64,000 nucleotides of DNA from Dipteris shenzhenensis (taxonomy: Eukaryota; Polypodiophyta; Polypodiopsida; Gleicheniales). The notes beneath the pieces were generated by a model. The model saw only the letters and a program-made list of their open reading frames with translations, was not told the origin of the DNA and did no database searches. A program made the translations under genes and the position numbers. The DNA is taken from NCBI GenBank assembly GCA_047967505.1, contig CM106538.1; one strand, given 5' to 3'. Within the stretch, counting starts at the first letter, position 1, and each line of letters starts with the position of its first letter. Positions 11,701-23,700 of this stretch are shown in pieces.

Positions 11701-14700
11701 AACGAGCAGGTGGCCTTGGAGCTAGGAGGTAGAAATGAAGTGGAAGTTGGCCAAGAAGGAGGCGATGGAAGAAGGGAAAGCTGGTCGATGGAGAAGGTAA
11801 GCGGGCTGAGCTGAGCTGAACGATTCAGTTCAGATTTTGGAACCTGGAACTCGCTCCTGGCTGTCCGTACGTGCTGTAGCAGGCCGTACCAATGTTCTGG
11901 CTCCCAGGCGTGAAGGTGTAGAGGGGCTGGAATTCTGCGCAATCTGCAGGCTATGGGAGAAGGCAATTTGGCCGAACTTATAGCGGGAGAGCAGGCTTTT
12001 AGTAAAGCCCTGCTTTTCCAAAAGCTCACCCTCCAAAAAACGGAGGGGTAGCGCTTTTTTAAGCCCCCAGGCCACCCCCGAAAAGCAGCTGATCCAAATT
12101 GCGATCTGTCCCTATCCTGTTTCGCACCTTCCTGCGCTCCCCTTCTACCTGCCATCACAACGCCTGAGCAGCCAGCCGACATGTGGGATCCCCCTTTGGT
12201 TCGCCTCAACTCTACGCTCTCTCCTGACTCCCTTCTGACGCCTCTACCTGGACCCCACTACTTCCTTCTAACTACACCTCTCTCCCTCTCTCTCAACCTG
12301 TCACTTCTTGCAACGAAATCACCTTGCACTCTCTCTCTCTCCTTTCTTCGTTCCCTAGATCTTAACCACTTCCCAAAACCCGATGAACCAAACAAACACT
12401 TGTAGCACGAATTTCGAAATTAGGGCATACCTGGAGTAAGAATCGTCCAAATTTTCGCAACAGAAGTTCCTACCTCAGGAGTTCGCTCTGATACCAACTG
12501 ACATGTCCCAGCACTCCTGAAACCTCTGATCTGCAAGCAAAACACAAGAACATACACAACGTGAGGAAACTGAGCAGGCTGCTCACCACCCAACCATGAC
12601 ATCTACGGGATGTGATCCCGAATCAGGAGATGTCCCCTCCGAGCCACGAGTTGAGCTACTGGCACGAACTCCCAACCAGATCTAACCAGCCTGGTGTCCC
12701 ATACCACCAGGTGGCGTTGTGAAGCCTAGGATCTGCTGTTGGGCCTTGGGCTACGCTATGATGCAGGCGCGCGTCCGTGACTCAATCCAGGATCAGACCT
12801 AGCACTTGGGAACGAAACTTGCTCCCATCGGCTCTCTGAGAACTGAACCTCTGGGCCCCTTTTATAGACTCGGGCCCCAAGCGCCAAAAATAGCGAAGAT
12901 CTCTAACTGGTTCGTACCCTTGCCACTCAGCCCGAGAATCAAGCCTGCCTAGCTCTAAGCGCATGTGAGACACCTCTGTCCTCGAGTTATTGGGGTCTGA
13001 TGATGAATCCCTCCTCGACACTCTCAAGAAATGGTCATGGTAAAACTAGATCTTGGGGGGTCCACTTCCCAAGTCCAAGATGTATGGAGCTAGAGGAGAT
13101 CTAACCGTATGATACGGTTGATCTCATCTCGTGGGATCAACTCAGGAGGCACATCCATGTTGTACTGAAAGGGGGGGAGTCTAGCCATTTGGATACCGTG
13201 CCTGGCAAGCCATGTGGATATACGTGCATACCATGTATCTGCCCCGCCCTCCGCTAGTCGTCTAGATGACTCCATGGCCAGCCTAGGAAGTCTCCAATGA
13301 GGTAAGTCCCAGACTCTGTATATGAATGTCACTGTTTGAAAGATGGCATCAATCTAGAGAGGTGTCATGGTGAACTCTGTCTGTACTATCTCGTGTAGAA
13401 TTGAGGGCTTACACCGAATCATCTTGGACCCCATAACCACTTGTAGCCGCTCAAATTTTATCTAGTGTGTCTTCGGGATATCGCATCTCCAAAAGGCTGC
13501 TGCATACATGACAGTCGGCCACACTAGCGTATCACAGAGGCAACCCTTCATCGGTGGATCTTGAAGTGTGCCTGGAAACATTGTCGCTCTAGCCAAGCTA
13601 AGGCACTCCGCCCATGTGTGAGTCATGCTTAGGCTGCGTGGGTCATAGTGAAAAGGGATCCTATGAAGACTGCTGCCAAATATGTGTAAGACTACACTAT
13701 CTCCACTGGCTCGTCACGATAGGTGAATTTGAGTCAGCGGGTCATTGCACGTGAGGTGTTGAAGATCATAATCTTGGTCTTCCCAAGGTTGACTGTCAGG
13801 TCTCTCTCTTTGCAGAACACCTCTAGGGCCTCCAGATGTCGCTGTAGTCCTTCTGCCGAAGATGATATAAGGACTATTTCATCAGTGTATAGTAATATCT
13901 GTATCATGACGTTAGCCAGTAGAGATCCTCGCCTCCTAGGTGATCTATGAAGGACGTGATCTCATCGATGTAAAGTCTAAAGAGAGTTGGTGAGAGGGGG
14001 CAGCCCTGTTTCACCCCAATCGTGCTATCGACCCAAACTGAGAGACCACCCGGGGCACGAACCTTGCCACTGACTAACTCATATAGGCTCATCACACCCC
14101 AAATCAATGTCTCAAGAATCTGCATCTCTTGTAGTCTCTTTGATCATGCGGGATCGTGGGACCGTGTCAAAGGCCTTCCGAAAGTCTACGAAGTATGGAT
14201 AGACTTTTTGGCGTATGGACCTCCCCTCCTCAATGATAGACCTCAGAGTGAAGATTTGATCTAGAGTAGAGTGCTGTCCCTTTGATCATGCGGGATTGTG
14301 GGACCGTGTCAAAGGCCTTCCGAAAGTCTACGAAGTATGTGTAGACTTTCTGGTGTATGGACCTCCCCTCCTCAATGATAGACCTCGGAGTGAAGATTTG
14401 ATCTAGAGTAGAGTGCTGTCTCCTGAATTTTGCCTGTCCTAGTGCCCGCTGTCCCCGTGCCTCTGTATGACTACTGATCTCCCTCTCTAGTACTGATCCA
14501 TAAATCTTAGCCAGTGTGTGGCCAATCATGTGAAGCCATGGCATATAGCATGGTTGAACATTTGTGCTAGAACTAGGGCTAGGGCTGTAAACAACCAAAC
14601 TTCTCGTGAATGCAAATGGGTGCAATGCATGCAGAATTTGAATGCCAATTAGCCCTCCAATGGGGAAGAGCGCCCTCGTGAGAGTACTTGTTTCTATTTC

Positions 14701-17700
14701 GACCTACATGCAAAGTGTGTGAGAGATGGCGGATGAATGCAAGGTGAATAGAGAATGCTACGTGAGATTCACAATGAAGGGTGATACCCTTTCATTAATG
14801 TCCCTTGAGATCACTCAAGTTCCATCTTCCCATTTACACCTACCCTTAACCTATGACCCATGCATCTACCATTCAATGCACCTTAATGCACCCTTCCCTT
14901 CCTATTGTCCCTAGGACCTACACATGTGTGTGCACTTTTTATTTAATAAATAAAAGTCTCATGTCCAAATTTGATGCCGTCTGAAGCAGTGGCTCCAACT
15001 TGACTAGTCCTATCTACTGAGATGATCCACCACCATAACAAATTGGTGGGTGTCCATCATAAATACATATATATGTTACACCATTGGCATATAATAAATA
15101 ATAATGTTTTAATGTCTACTGATCACGGATTAGTGATTTCTCTTGTCATGACTCTCTCCTGCTTGAATGGACAAAAGTCCTCTTCTGGATCCTCTCTTGT
15201 CTCTTTCTCTTGCGTACACTTCTCTTTTACTTCTGCATTTGCATCTCCTCTTCATAATCTGCAAATAGTCTTCTCTTGGTAGTACACGATCTCAACTGAA
15301 TCAGAACTTAAATCTCATCTTCAAGTTCGGGTTCCTCTTGATGCTGAATATTCAATATGCAGAAGTACCACTGCAATGCCTCTTCAATATCTCTTCATGC
15401 TCAGAATCCTCTTCTGAATACGAAGCTGCTGAAATCTCTTTATAGTAACCTGCTCAATAAGCTGAAACATATTCTCAACAAGCTGGTCAGTATTAAAAGA
15501 TGTTCTCTCACCCAAATGTCTTATTGAACTAGGTAGACCTTGGCCATAGTTGATTTTGCGATGGAGAACTACTTAGTCTATAGAAACTATAGACCTTCAA
15601 TCTCTTTTTCCAACTCGTCTATTTCAGCCCTATTCATCCTATCAGACGCTCTACACGGAGGAGAAAAATATTTATTCTCTGTCCATACTCTACAATGAAT
15701 ATGCCTACTCTCTATTCAGTTCACACATCCATAGACCAGTGTTGGCTGAATGGATAGCATTTACTCTTGGTTCTATGTTCACAGTAGAGCCTTGGGATGA
15801 GGAGGTAGAAGCCTCACCCTCTTGCTTGGATGCTTTGCCTTTCCCTTTACAGTATTCGTTTTGGCAATTTTGGCTAATAGAGTAGGACATTTATGCCATG
15901 GATGCCCTGGCTTATGTTTCTTACATCCGAAACATTTACTCTCCTTAATTAGCTTTTTCTTCTAATCGTTAGTCATCATGGAAGGAAATGGTATCCATCC
16001 ACGACATGATTGGCTGTTAACATTTTGTACAATAGCTTTTTCCTCTCCTTTGTTGAAGGGTTTACGAGGATTCAATTTCCTCTCAGCAATCTCAGCCAAT
16101 TTAGTGAGGTCTTTCAAGGTAGTTGGGTTGAACATTTCAACCTCATATCTCACGTTCAGGGTTAGGGCTGCTAAATACTTCTTCCTTCTATCATCCTTGC
16201 TCTTCTCAGGTAACTCTAAAGAGAGTTTCCAGGACCTAGCTGTAAATTCAGCGTTACTCTCATTATTCAATTGCCTAAACCTTTCCGAGCGGAAGGTCAA
16301 TTCTTCTTCATGCCTCGGAGGCATGAAAGTGGCCTTAAGCTGCTCTACAAATTTGGACCATTGAAAAATAGGCTCTTCTCCGGTTTGTAATAAGAACCAC
16401 CACATCAAAGCATCCTTCTGTAGATGCAGTGTGGCCAGAGCAAGCTTCTCGTGGTCGGTCTTAACTTGATGGGCAAAATATACCTCAAAATGGTGAATCC
16501 AATTGAGGATTTTATCCGCCTCTCTTGCTCCATCATACTTTGGGAACTCTATTCTCTCTCGAGGTTGAATTTGGCTCTCTTCGAGGGGCTACTTAAATCG
16601 TCATCCCTAAAATTCAGCACTCTCTTAGTCCCAAATTTTTTCATAATGGACTGTTCAATCATATGGCTAAGCTAAGTAACTAGCTTATCAATGGGGGACT
16701 CCTCTCTCCCTCTTGCACTTGGATTATAATCCATGTGTACGGGATTTTGGGTTAAAGGCGTAAACTCAGCGCCTTGCTCTTGGATGGACTCGTTTCTCCC
16801 TTCATTTCTGAAGGGAAACTCCCTATATCAAGAGATTCTTGAAGGAGAGATGAAGTGTTGGAAAGGTGTAAGCCCCCAAATGAGGAGAGCGTGGGGGAGG
16901 GAGACCTAGGGCATGATGTGCCCCAAAAGAAGAGAGGCGGGTACTTGGCTGATCTGCAGGAGCATAAGGCGGAGCAGAGGATAGCAGTAGGGACCCAAGA
17001 GAAGAGACCACGGATGACGTCAGCAACAGTACGGAATAGTATAGAGCTGAGACGCACACGTGGCAGATCAGGAGAATAGGGTAAACAGGCGTTGACATGG
17101 CAAGTCAGGAGCGCAGGTGTACGGGACTGCATGGGGCCTGGTAGAGCAGCAAATGGGGCTGCCAGTGGGCAGTGGCATGCCTTATATAGGCTGGGCCCCT
17201 GCCTTGATTGGAGGGCCAAAAGCGCTAGAAGTGTGGGCCAAAGGGCCCTAGTTTTGTGAGCCCTTAAAGGGCTGGTTGGGCTGAGCCAACCAGGTCGGTT
17301 GGGCCAGCCAACCTGGTCTGTCCAATCGGCCCAGATTGGGACAGACTGGTCGGGTTTTTGACAGGCCCCTAGGCCTATAAAAGGAGGGGCTTCATGCCCC
17401 ATTATTTATCCAACATCCAGCAGAAAGTGGAGCAGCCTGAAGGCATTCCCTTTGGCCTCATCTTGGAGGTAAAGGAGAGTTGAAGGAGTGCTGCAGACTG
17501 AGTTCCCTAAGGGTTGGGACCTTGGCTGTCTGCACATCTATATTATGCACATTAAGTTAAGAAGTTTGTGATTCCACACACCCCACACCACACGGTTTGA
17601 GCTCCTGAGCATTACTATAAGTCTTCCGTTGTGCGTACCCTCTGTTGGGTCATTTTTAACTTGGTATCAGAGCCCAAGTAGGAGGCTCACAGGTGTGGGA

Positions 17701-20700
17701 GCATGAAGGCAGGGACCTTGCTGAAGGACGACCCTGATTCAGAAGCTCTTGGGAATGGACTTCCATGACTGGAGGATTGTGCCCTTGCGAGAAGGAGGGT
17801 GACTCAAGTTCAGTCAGGTGCGTTTAAAGTTCGCAGTCCAGGTTATCTGGAGATGTACTTTTGTCGCAGACCTTGCCAAAGGAAGGATGGGGTGAAACAA
17901 ACCCTCAAAGCATGGTGCCTGGAAGACTCCAGGTTGTTCACTCATTATGAGGGGGATGACTGGAAGATCGTGACGGCTGGATTGCTCGAGTTCAGAGGCG
18001 GGAACGTGACTGAAGGAGGTGGTACCAAGAGGTGCTACCAAAGATGGACCTGTGTACTAGGATGGTGTGCGGAAGCAGAACCGAACCTGGTGGAGCAGGA
18101 GCCACTGGATGAAAAGCCAGGAAAAGATTTCGACACTGAAAGGTTCCAGAGGACTACGACTAGGGAGTTACTGGAGCATCTTCATCGACGTGTTGGCATT
18201 GGGCCGAGATGTGTCGGTGAGAGGGGATGTTGGAAAGGTCACCTCCCCATCTGTAAGCCCCCAAATGAGGAGAGCGTGGGGGAGGGAGACCTAGGCCAGG
18301 ATGTGCCCCAAAAGAAGAGAGGCGGGTACCTGGCTGATCTGCAGGAGCATAAGGCGGAGCAGAGGACAGCAGTAGGGACCCAAGAGAAGAGACCACGGAT
18401 GACATCAGCAACAGTACGGAATAGTACAGAGCTGAGGCGCACACGTGGCAGATCAGGAGAACAGGGTAAACAGGCACTGACATGGCAGGTCAGGAGCGCA
18501 GGTGTACGGGACTGCATGGGGCCTGGTAGAGCAGCAAATGGGGCTACCAGTGGGCAGTGGCATGCCTTATATAGGCTGGGTCCCTGCCTTGATTGGAGGG
18601 CCAAAAGCCCTAGAAGTGTGGGCCAAAGGACCCTAGTTTTGTGAGCCCTTACAAGGGCTGGTTGGGCTGAGCCAACCAGGTCGGTTGGGCCAGCCAACCT
18701 GGTCTGTCCAGTTGGCCCAGATTGGGACAGACTGGTCGGGTTTTTGACAGGCCCCTAGGCCTATAAAAGGAGGGGCTTCATGCCCCATTATTTATCCAAC
18801 ATCCAGCAGAAAGTGGAGCAGCCTGAAGGCATTCCCTTTGGCCTCATCTTGGAGGTAAAGGAGAGTTGAAGGAGTGCTGCAGACTGAGTTCCCTAAGGGC
18901 TGGGACCTTGGCTGTCTTCTAGGGCAGCAAGGTGTTGTGATCATCATACCTTCTGGAGCAGCCATTCACAAGCCGGTTGGAGCAGTGGAACAGGGACCTG
19001 TGTGCTGCAGACAAAGCTTGGCAGGGGCTGCCCACCTAGGCTGATTCACAGGCAGTAAGGTGGAGAAGAACAAACTGGACGGAAAGTCTACAGAAGCTCG
19101 AGGTGGAGCACGCGGGCTCGAGTCTAGAGATATCCAACAGATAGGAGGAGGACCTTGTGGTAAGATCAGAGGACCACACCATTGGTGGGACTCTAGATCT
19201 ATCTCTTTTGTATTGTGTCCATAGTTTTGGACGGAAATATATATTTTGGTGGTTTCTCTATCTGGCTGGTTCATTGTCTATTGATGAGTCTGCACATCTA
19301 TATTATGCACATTAAGTTAAGAAGTTTGTGATTCCACACACCCCACACCACACTGTGTGAGCTCCTGGGCATTACTATAAGTCTTCCACTGTGCGTACCC
19401 TCTGTTGGGTCATTTTTAACATGAAGGTAATTCTATACGTGGGTTATCATACTCAATATGTGTGTAACTCTCATTTGCATTATCCTCTTCAAGAGGAGGT
19501 GATGGTGTTTGTTATGCTCTAGCCGAGATAGCATGACCTCGGAAAGATCGGTGGGCATTTTCTCTTAGATGACCAACTTTTGTAATAGTTAATGTGTGTA
19601 AATGAAACGGTCAAGAGAAGTAACTGCCAAGGTCCTAGGTGAGGGTGAAATGGCATTGACTAGGTGGTTCTGAGTGCTAAGGCCTAGGTGCACCTAAATG
19701 TGCAATAATGCCAAGGGCAAGTGGTTTTAAATGTGCCCCAAGAGAGGGGTAAATGGTGCACCAAGTGGAAAGGCTAAAGTGATGACATTTGGCAAGGGGA
19801 ACCATCTAGGGAAATGAGGGTCTCGTGGATATGCATGAGGAAGAAAAAGGATGTATGAATTGAAAAACGTGCGATCTACGAGAGAAGGCTGGGAGGAAAT
19901 AACAGATGCCATCTCCCGTGATTTGAGTGTGTGTTAGAGAATAGAGATTCTATCAATTGGTATCAGAGGTGAAGGTAAGGGAAGGAGGCTCGTTACGCTG
20001 TGACGGACAGCAGGCGGGGAAAGTTCAGCGGCTGCTCGTCGACGTGCTCCACGAAGACCATGCAGAAGACGATTGTAGGCTGGGAGCAGAGGTAACGCGG
20101 GCTGTCCGTGACGGGGGACCTTTGGTGGTGCAAGATTTCGAGCAAGCATCGACGGTCGTCTTATGTGGACGTTCGGCTGTGACGGCGTGGCGTAGGATTG
20201 ACGCACCTTTGCTGCAGGCCTTCCTCCATCAGAACGTGGCCCGTCAACGAGTTACGGGAACTCGGTTAGTCAGCAATGAGCTCCTTGGTGGAATATCGAC
20301 GGGCGACTGCGTGGAGATTATAGGAGGCGGAACGGGGCGAAGGCGTGGGGGTCACAGTTGACGTGACGAATGCGAAGGGTCAGGACGTAGACGTCGATGC
20401 TGGCCGTGTGATCTACCAGATAACTCTGAGCGCAGTTGGCTGTGGACGCTGCTACGAACATTGTGCCTGTAAATTCCACGCACGTGCCTAGGTCTGGGTA
20501 CTACTTTCAGGTGGAGGGAAAAGATCGTGGTTAGCCCATGATGCTTAAAACCCGATCGTTGAACTCGGGATATATAAAAAAAAGCGAACCAGAGATAAAT
20601 ACGACAAGGGGGATCAATCGACATTTCGAGGAGAAAATCAGGGAGCACCTTCTTTTGATACAGCTTTTACAGTTTTATATATGGTCCTGTTATTCTTGCA

Positions 20701-23700
20701 CCGTAAAAGGAATGTTCAGAGTATTATATATTTGGGAGTTTAGTGTGCAGGAGAAAGAAAAACAGGAAAGCAAAATAGAAAAGAGGTGTATATATATTTT
20801 ATTTGGGTTCTAGAAAAGACTGAAAAAAAAAAAAAAACCCATTTTCCCTTTTTAAGCTATGGAGGCAGAAGGACATATTTCGAGGGTGAATCCTAGTGAG
20901 TCTAGAGCACGGTCTACACAACAAATGTCACATCACACAGCACCTACTTTGATCGGTAGGATTTCGATATTAGAAGATGCTTTACAGCAGATTATGAACC
21001 AGCAGCTTCAAGTGAACGCTGGTCAGAATGAGATCAGGGAGATGGTGCAAGCCTTGTCGGCTAGACCGTCTAGAATTGATAAGGGCAAAGCTCCAGCAGA
21101 GCCAGAGCCCAGTATACATTCATCAGAGCGCGCGAGGGTCAAAGTGCCTAATATCGCTAATTATAGACCGGAGAAGTACGCTGGTCGGATGACCGAGCGC
21201 AGTTTGATGTGATCGAGGTTTGGTTACACAAGTGGGAAGAAGCCTTCGCCATTTGTGAAATCAGATCTGATCTAAAGAAAATCCGTGAGGCCACTCACCT
21301 GTTTATTGAGGCAGCGGATAGATGGTGGATAAAGCAACAGAAGGATCAAGTTGCTCCTACCACCTGGGAAGGGTTTAAAGCTGAATTTAAGAAGCACTTT
21401 CTCCCACCTGATGAAGAATCCCGAGCTTGGGATGCTTATAGAAATCTTCGTCAGAGGAGCCTGTCGGTGGCAGAGTACACTGACAAATTCAGGGAATGTG
21501 TCATGAAAATAACAGACCCTCTCCCTATGTCGGTTCAGTTAAAAGACTATATCTATGGACTGAACGACAAGATTAAAATGGAAGTTCAGGCTAACTATGT
21601 GACTACATTAGATGAATCTATTGCAGTAGCCCTGAACTATGAGGATGCCAGAGGCAGATCTGGTGGATTTGTGCAGGTAGGGACTCAGTATGAGTACAAG
21701 AAAAAAGGGGGATTTCAGAGGAAATGGACTTCAAAGACAAGTATCTCGCAGCCAAGTGGCCAAACCAAGCAGGTGAAGCCGGTTGAGGGACCAGTAAAAA
21801 CAAGTACCACCGTTGGGGTGAAAAGGAAATTAACTCCAATGGCAGCGCGGGCTTGGTCAAAGTCCTTGTTGACCCCTGAACAAAAAGAGAAAGCTAGAAA
21901 GGAAGGATTGTGCTTCGGCTGCCTTCAGCGACATCAGTGGAAGGATTGTCCACTGAATAAAGACCGTCGCACGGCTAATATGATGATATCTGAATGCGAC
22001 GTGGAAATGCAGGAGAGTCCCAATGCGGAACATATGCAGATGCAATTGGCGGGACCTTCTCAGAGGTTAGTACCTTGTTTGTTATGTGTGTCTGTTGCTA
22101 AGCTAGTGACGAGTGCACCTGATAACATCCTATCTAAGCCTGCAGCAACGGGGTATACAGCCTTTAATGATACGGAGAATTAAAATGAAAGGGCAAGTGG
22201 CCAATCATGATGGCATTGTGTTGTTTGACTCGGCGTCAACTCACAATGTGATTAACTCCAAGCTCGTGAAGAGGCTGAAATTAAAGACAAGTCCATCTGA
22301 CTATGCGTATACAGTCAGGATGGCAGATGGAAGTTCAACTGAAGTATGGGACCAAAGGGTTACCCAGTTGGAACTTCGTATTCAGGACTATGCTGAGAAG
22401 CTTGATTTTGAAATGACCAAGCTTGCTCATGCAGATATAGCCCTGGGTATGGCATGGCATTCTAAGAAGAATCCAGCCATTGATTGGAAAAAGCACGTAT
22501 ATCAATTCAAGATGAATGATGTGCTTTATGTCTTGCGAGGTGAAAAAGATATACCTCAGGGACCGTTGGTTTCCGTGATGGAAATCCGAAAAGCTCAAGT
22601 AGAGTTTTTATTCCTTTGCACAGCATCGGTAGAACCGGTTGATGATTCTTCGGCTAGCACTGATGTTACGCAAAGTGGTGAGATGGCCAAGCTGGCTAAT
22701 CTTATAACAGAGGAGTTCTCTGACTGTTTTAGGGATGAACTACCTTATGGGTTACCTCCAGAGCGGAAAGTTCAGCATAAGATTGAACTGATCCCGGGGG
22801 TAGAACCTGTAAATAGGCCTCCCTATAGAATGAGTTTTACTGAAGAGGCGGAGGGCATGGTCAGCCTCTATCAGAAGCTACCTGGGAATCCGTATACCAG
22901 TTACGGAGAATGTTCCCAGATTTCATCATCGAGGACGCTGATGCTTGAAGAGGGAAGGAATGTTATGCTCTAGCCGAGATAGCATGACCTTGGAAAGATC
23001 GGTGGGCATTTTCTCTTAGATGACCAACTTTTGTAATAGTTAATGTGCGTAAATGAAACGGTCAAGAGAAGTAACTGCCAAGGTCCTAGGTGAGGGTGAA
23101 ATGGCATTGACTAGGTGGTTCTGAGTGCTAAGGCCTAGGTGCACCTAAATGTGCAATAATGCCAAGGGGCAAGTGGTTTTAAATGTGCCCCAAGAGAGGG
23201 GTAAATGGTGCACCAAGTGGAAAGGCTAAAGTGATGACATTTGGCAAGGGGAACCATCTAGGGAAATGAGGGTCTCGTGGATATGCATGAGGAAGAAAAA
23301 GGACGTATGAATTGAAAAACGTGCGATCTACGAGAGAAGGCTGGGAGGAAATAACAGATGCCATCGCCCGTGATCTGAGTGTGTGTTAGAGAATAGAGAT
23401 TCTATCAGTGTTCTCTCCCTATCTCCTTCTGGTAGTGGAGGAAAAAGGACAAGTTCATTTCAAGTATCCCTTCTCCTTCCATTCTTTCCTTTTAGTAATA
23501 CAAGAGAAAAAATGACTTGCTGTAATTTCAGAAGAGGGGTTTATTTTACAGCAAAAGTCAAGTACTTTACTCCGTTTGGGCTACTTGTTTTGAGCGGATT
23601 GGCGCTCTAGATAATGTTATAGGGGGAACTTGATGGGTGGATCACCCCCTTAAAATCTTGTTTCGATCCGACTTTCCGTGGGGGAGAACGGGGGGGGGGG

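Larger units (their letters stand above)
6666..12960 (-). mobile_element. Ty3/gypsy chromovirus, minus strand, decayed
   Basis: A nearly full-length LTR retrotransposon. On the minus strand the order is 5' LTR (12960-12499), primer binding site for initiator tRNA-Met (12496-12485), leader, gag, protease, RT, RNase H, integrase, chromodomain-like tail, polypurine tract (about 7211-7197) and 3' LTR (7196-6666). Protease-RT-RNase H-integrase order and the C-terminal chromodomain place it among the chromoviruses. Four nonsense codons and two frameshifts make it inactive. It inserted into a LINE. Its upstream LTR end is missing about 70 bp together with LINE sequence, so no target-site duplication survives. 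Confidence 0.92.
16856..19421 (+). mobile_element. Non-autonomous LTR element, intact ends, TSD TGAAG
   Basis: A complete insertion: TSD TGAAG at 16851-16855 and 19422-19426, LTRs starting TGTTGGAAAGG and ending TTTTTAACA. The primer site TGGTATCAGAGCCCA is at 17662 and the purine tract GAGAGGGGA directly before the 3' LTR. The inside is only about 570 bp and has no gag or pol, but it holds one conserved coding-like region. The leader contains GACCTTGCTGAAGGAC, which is also found behind the primer site of the gag-bearing copia-like element at 38990. I infer a deletion derivative of that family. It sits inside the minus-strand gypsy element. Confidence 0.93.
19510..23407 (+). mobile_element. 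Ty3/gypsy element with pol deletion, TSD GTGTT
   Basis: LTRs 19510-19955 and 22961-23407 start TGTTATGCTC and end TTCTATCA. TSD GTGTT is at 19505-19509 and 23408-23412. Primer site TGGTATCAGAGG is at about 19958 and a purine tract AGAGGGAAGGAA at 22949. The LTRs differ by five substitutions and one indel in about 447 bp, so insertion is recent. The inside encodes gag, protease and only the first part of RT before the 3' LTR. RT core, RNase H and integrase are absent. Being young yet pol-deficient, it was probably mobilised by another element's enzymes. It is nested in the minus-strand gag-only gypsy element. Confidence 0.94.

Noticed and set aside
11643-12209. 188-codon minus ORF in the chromovirus leader
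   Set aside because: Located between primer site and gag; low-complexity serine/proline composition, no family motif.
16752-17402. 216-codon minus ORF (and its twin at 18239-18697)
   Set aside because: Both are the same LTR read antisense, with no domain. They are repeats, not genes.
17799-18644. 281-codon ORF read as a full-length gene
   Set aside because: Its second half is LTR sequence that recurs in the other LTR (16856-17660). Only the part before 18228 is conserved as protein between copies.
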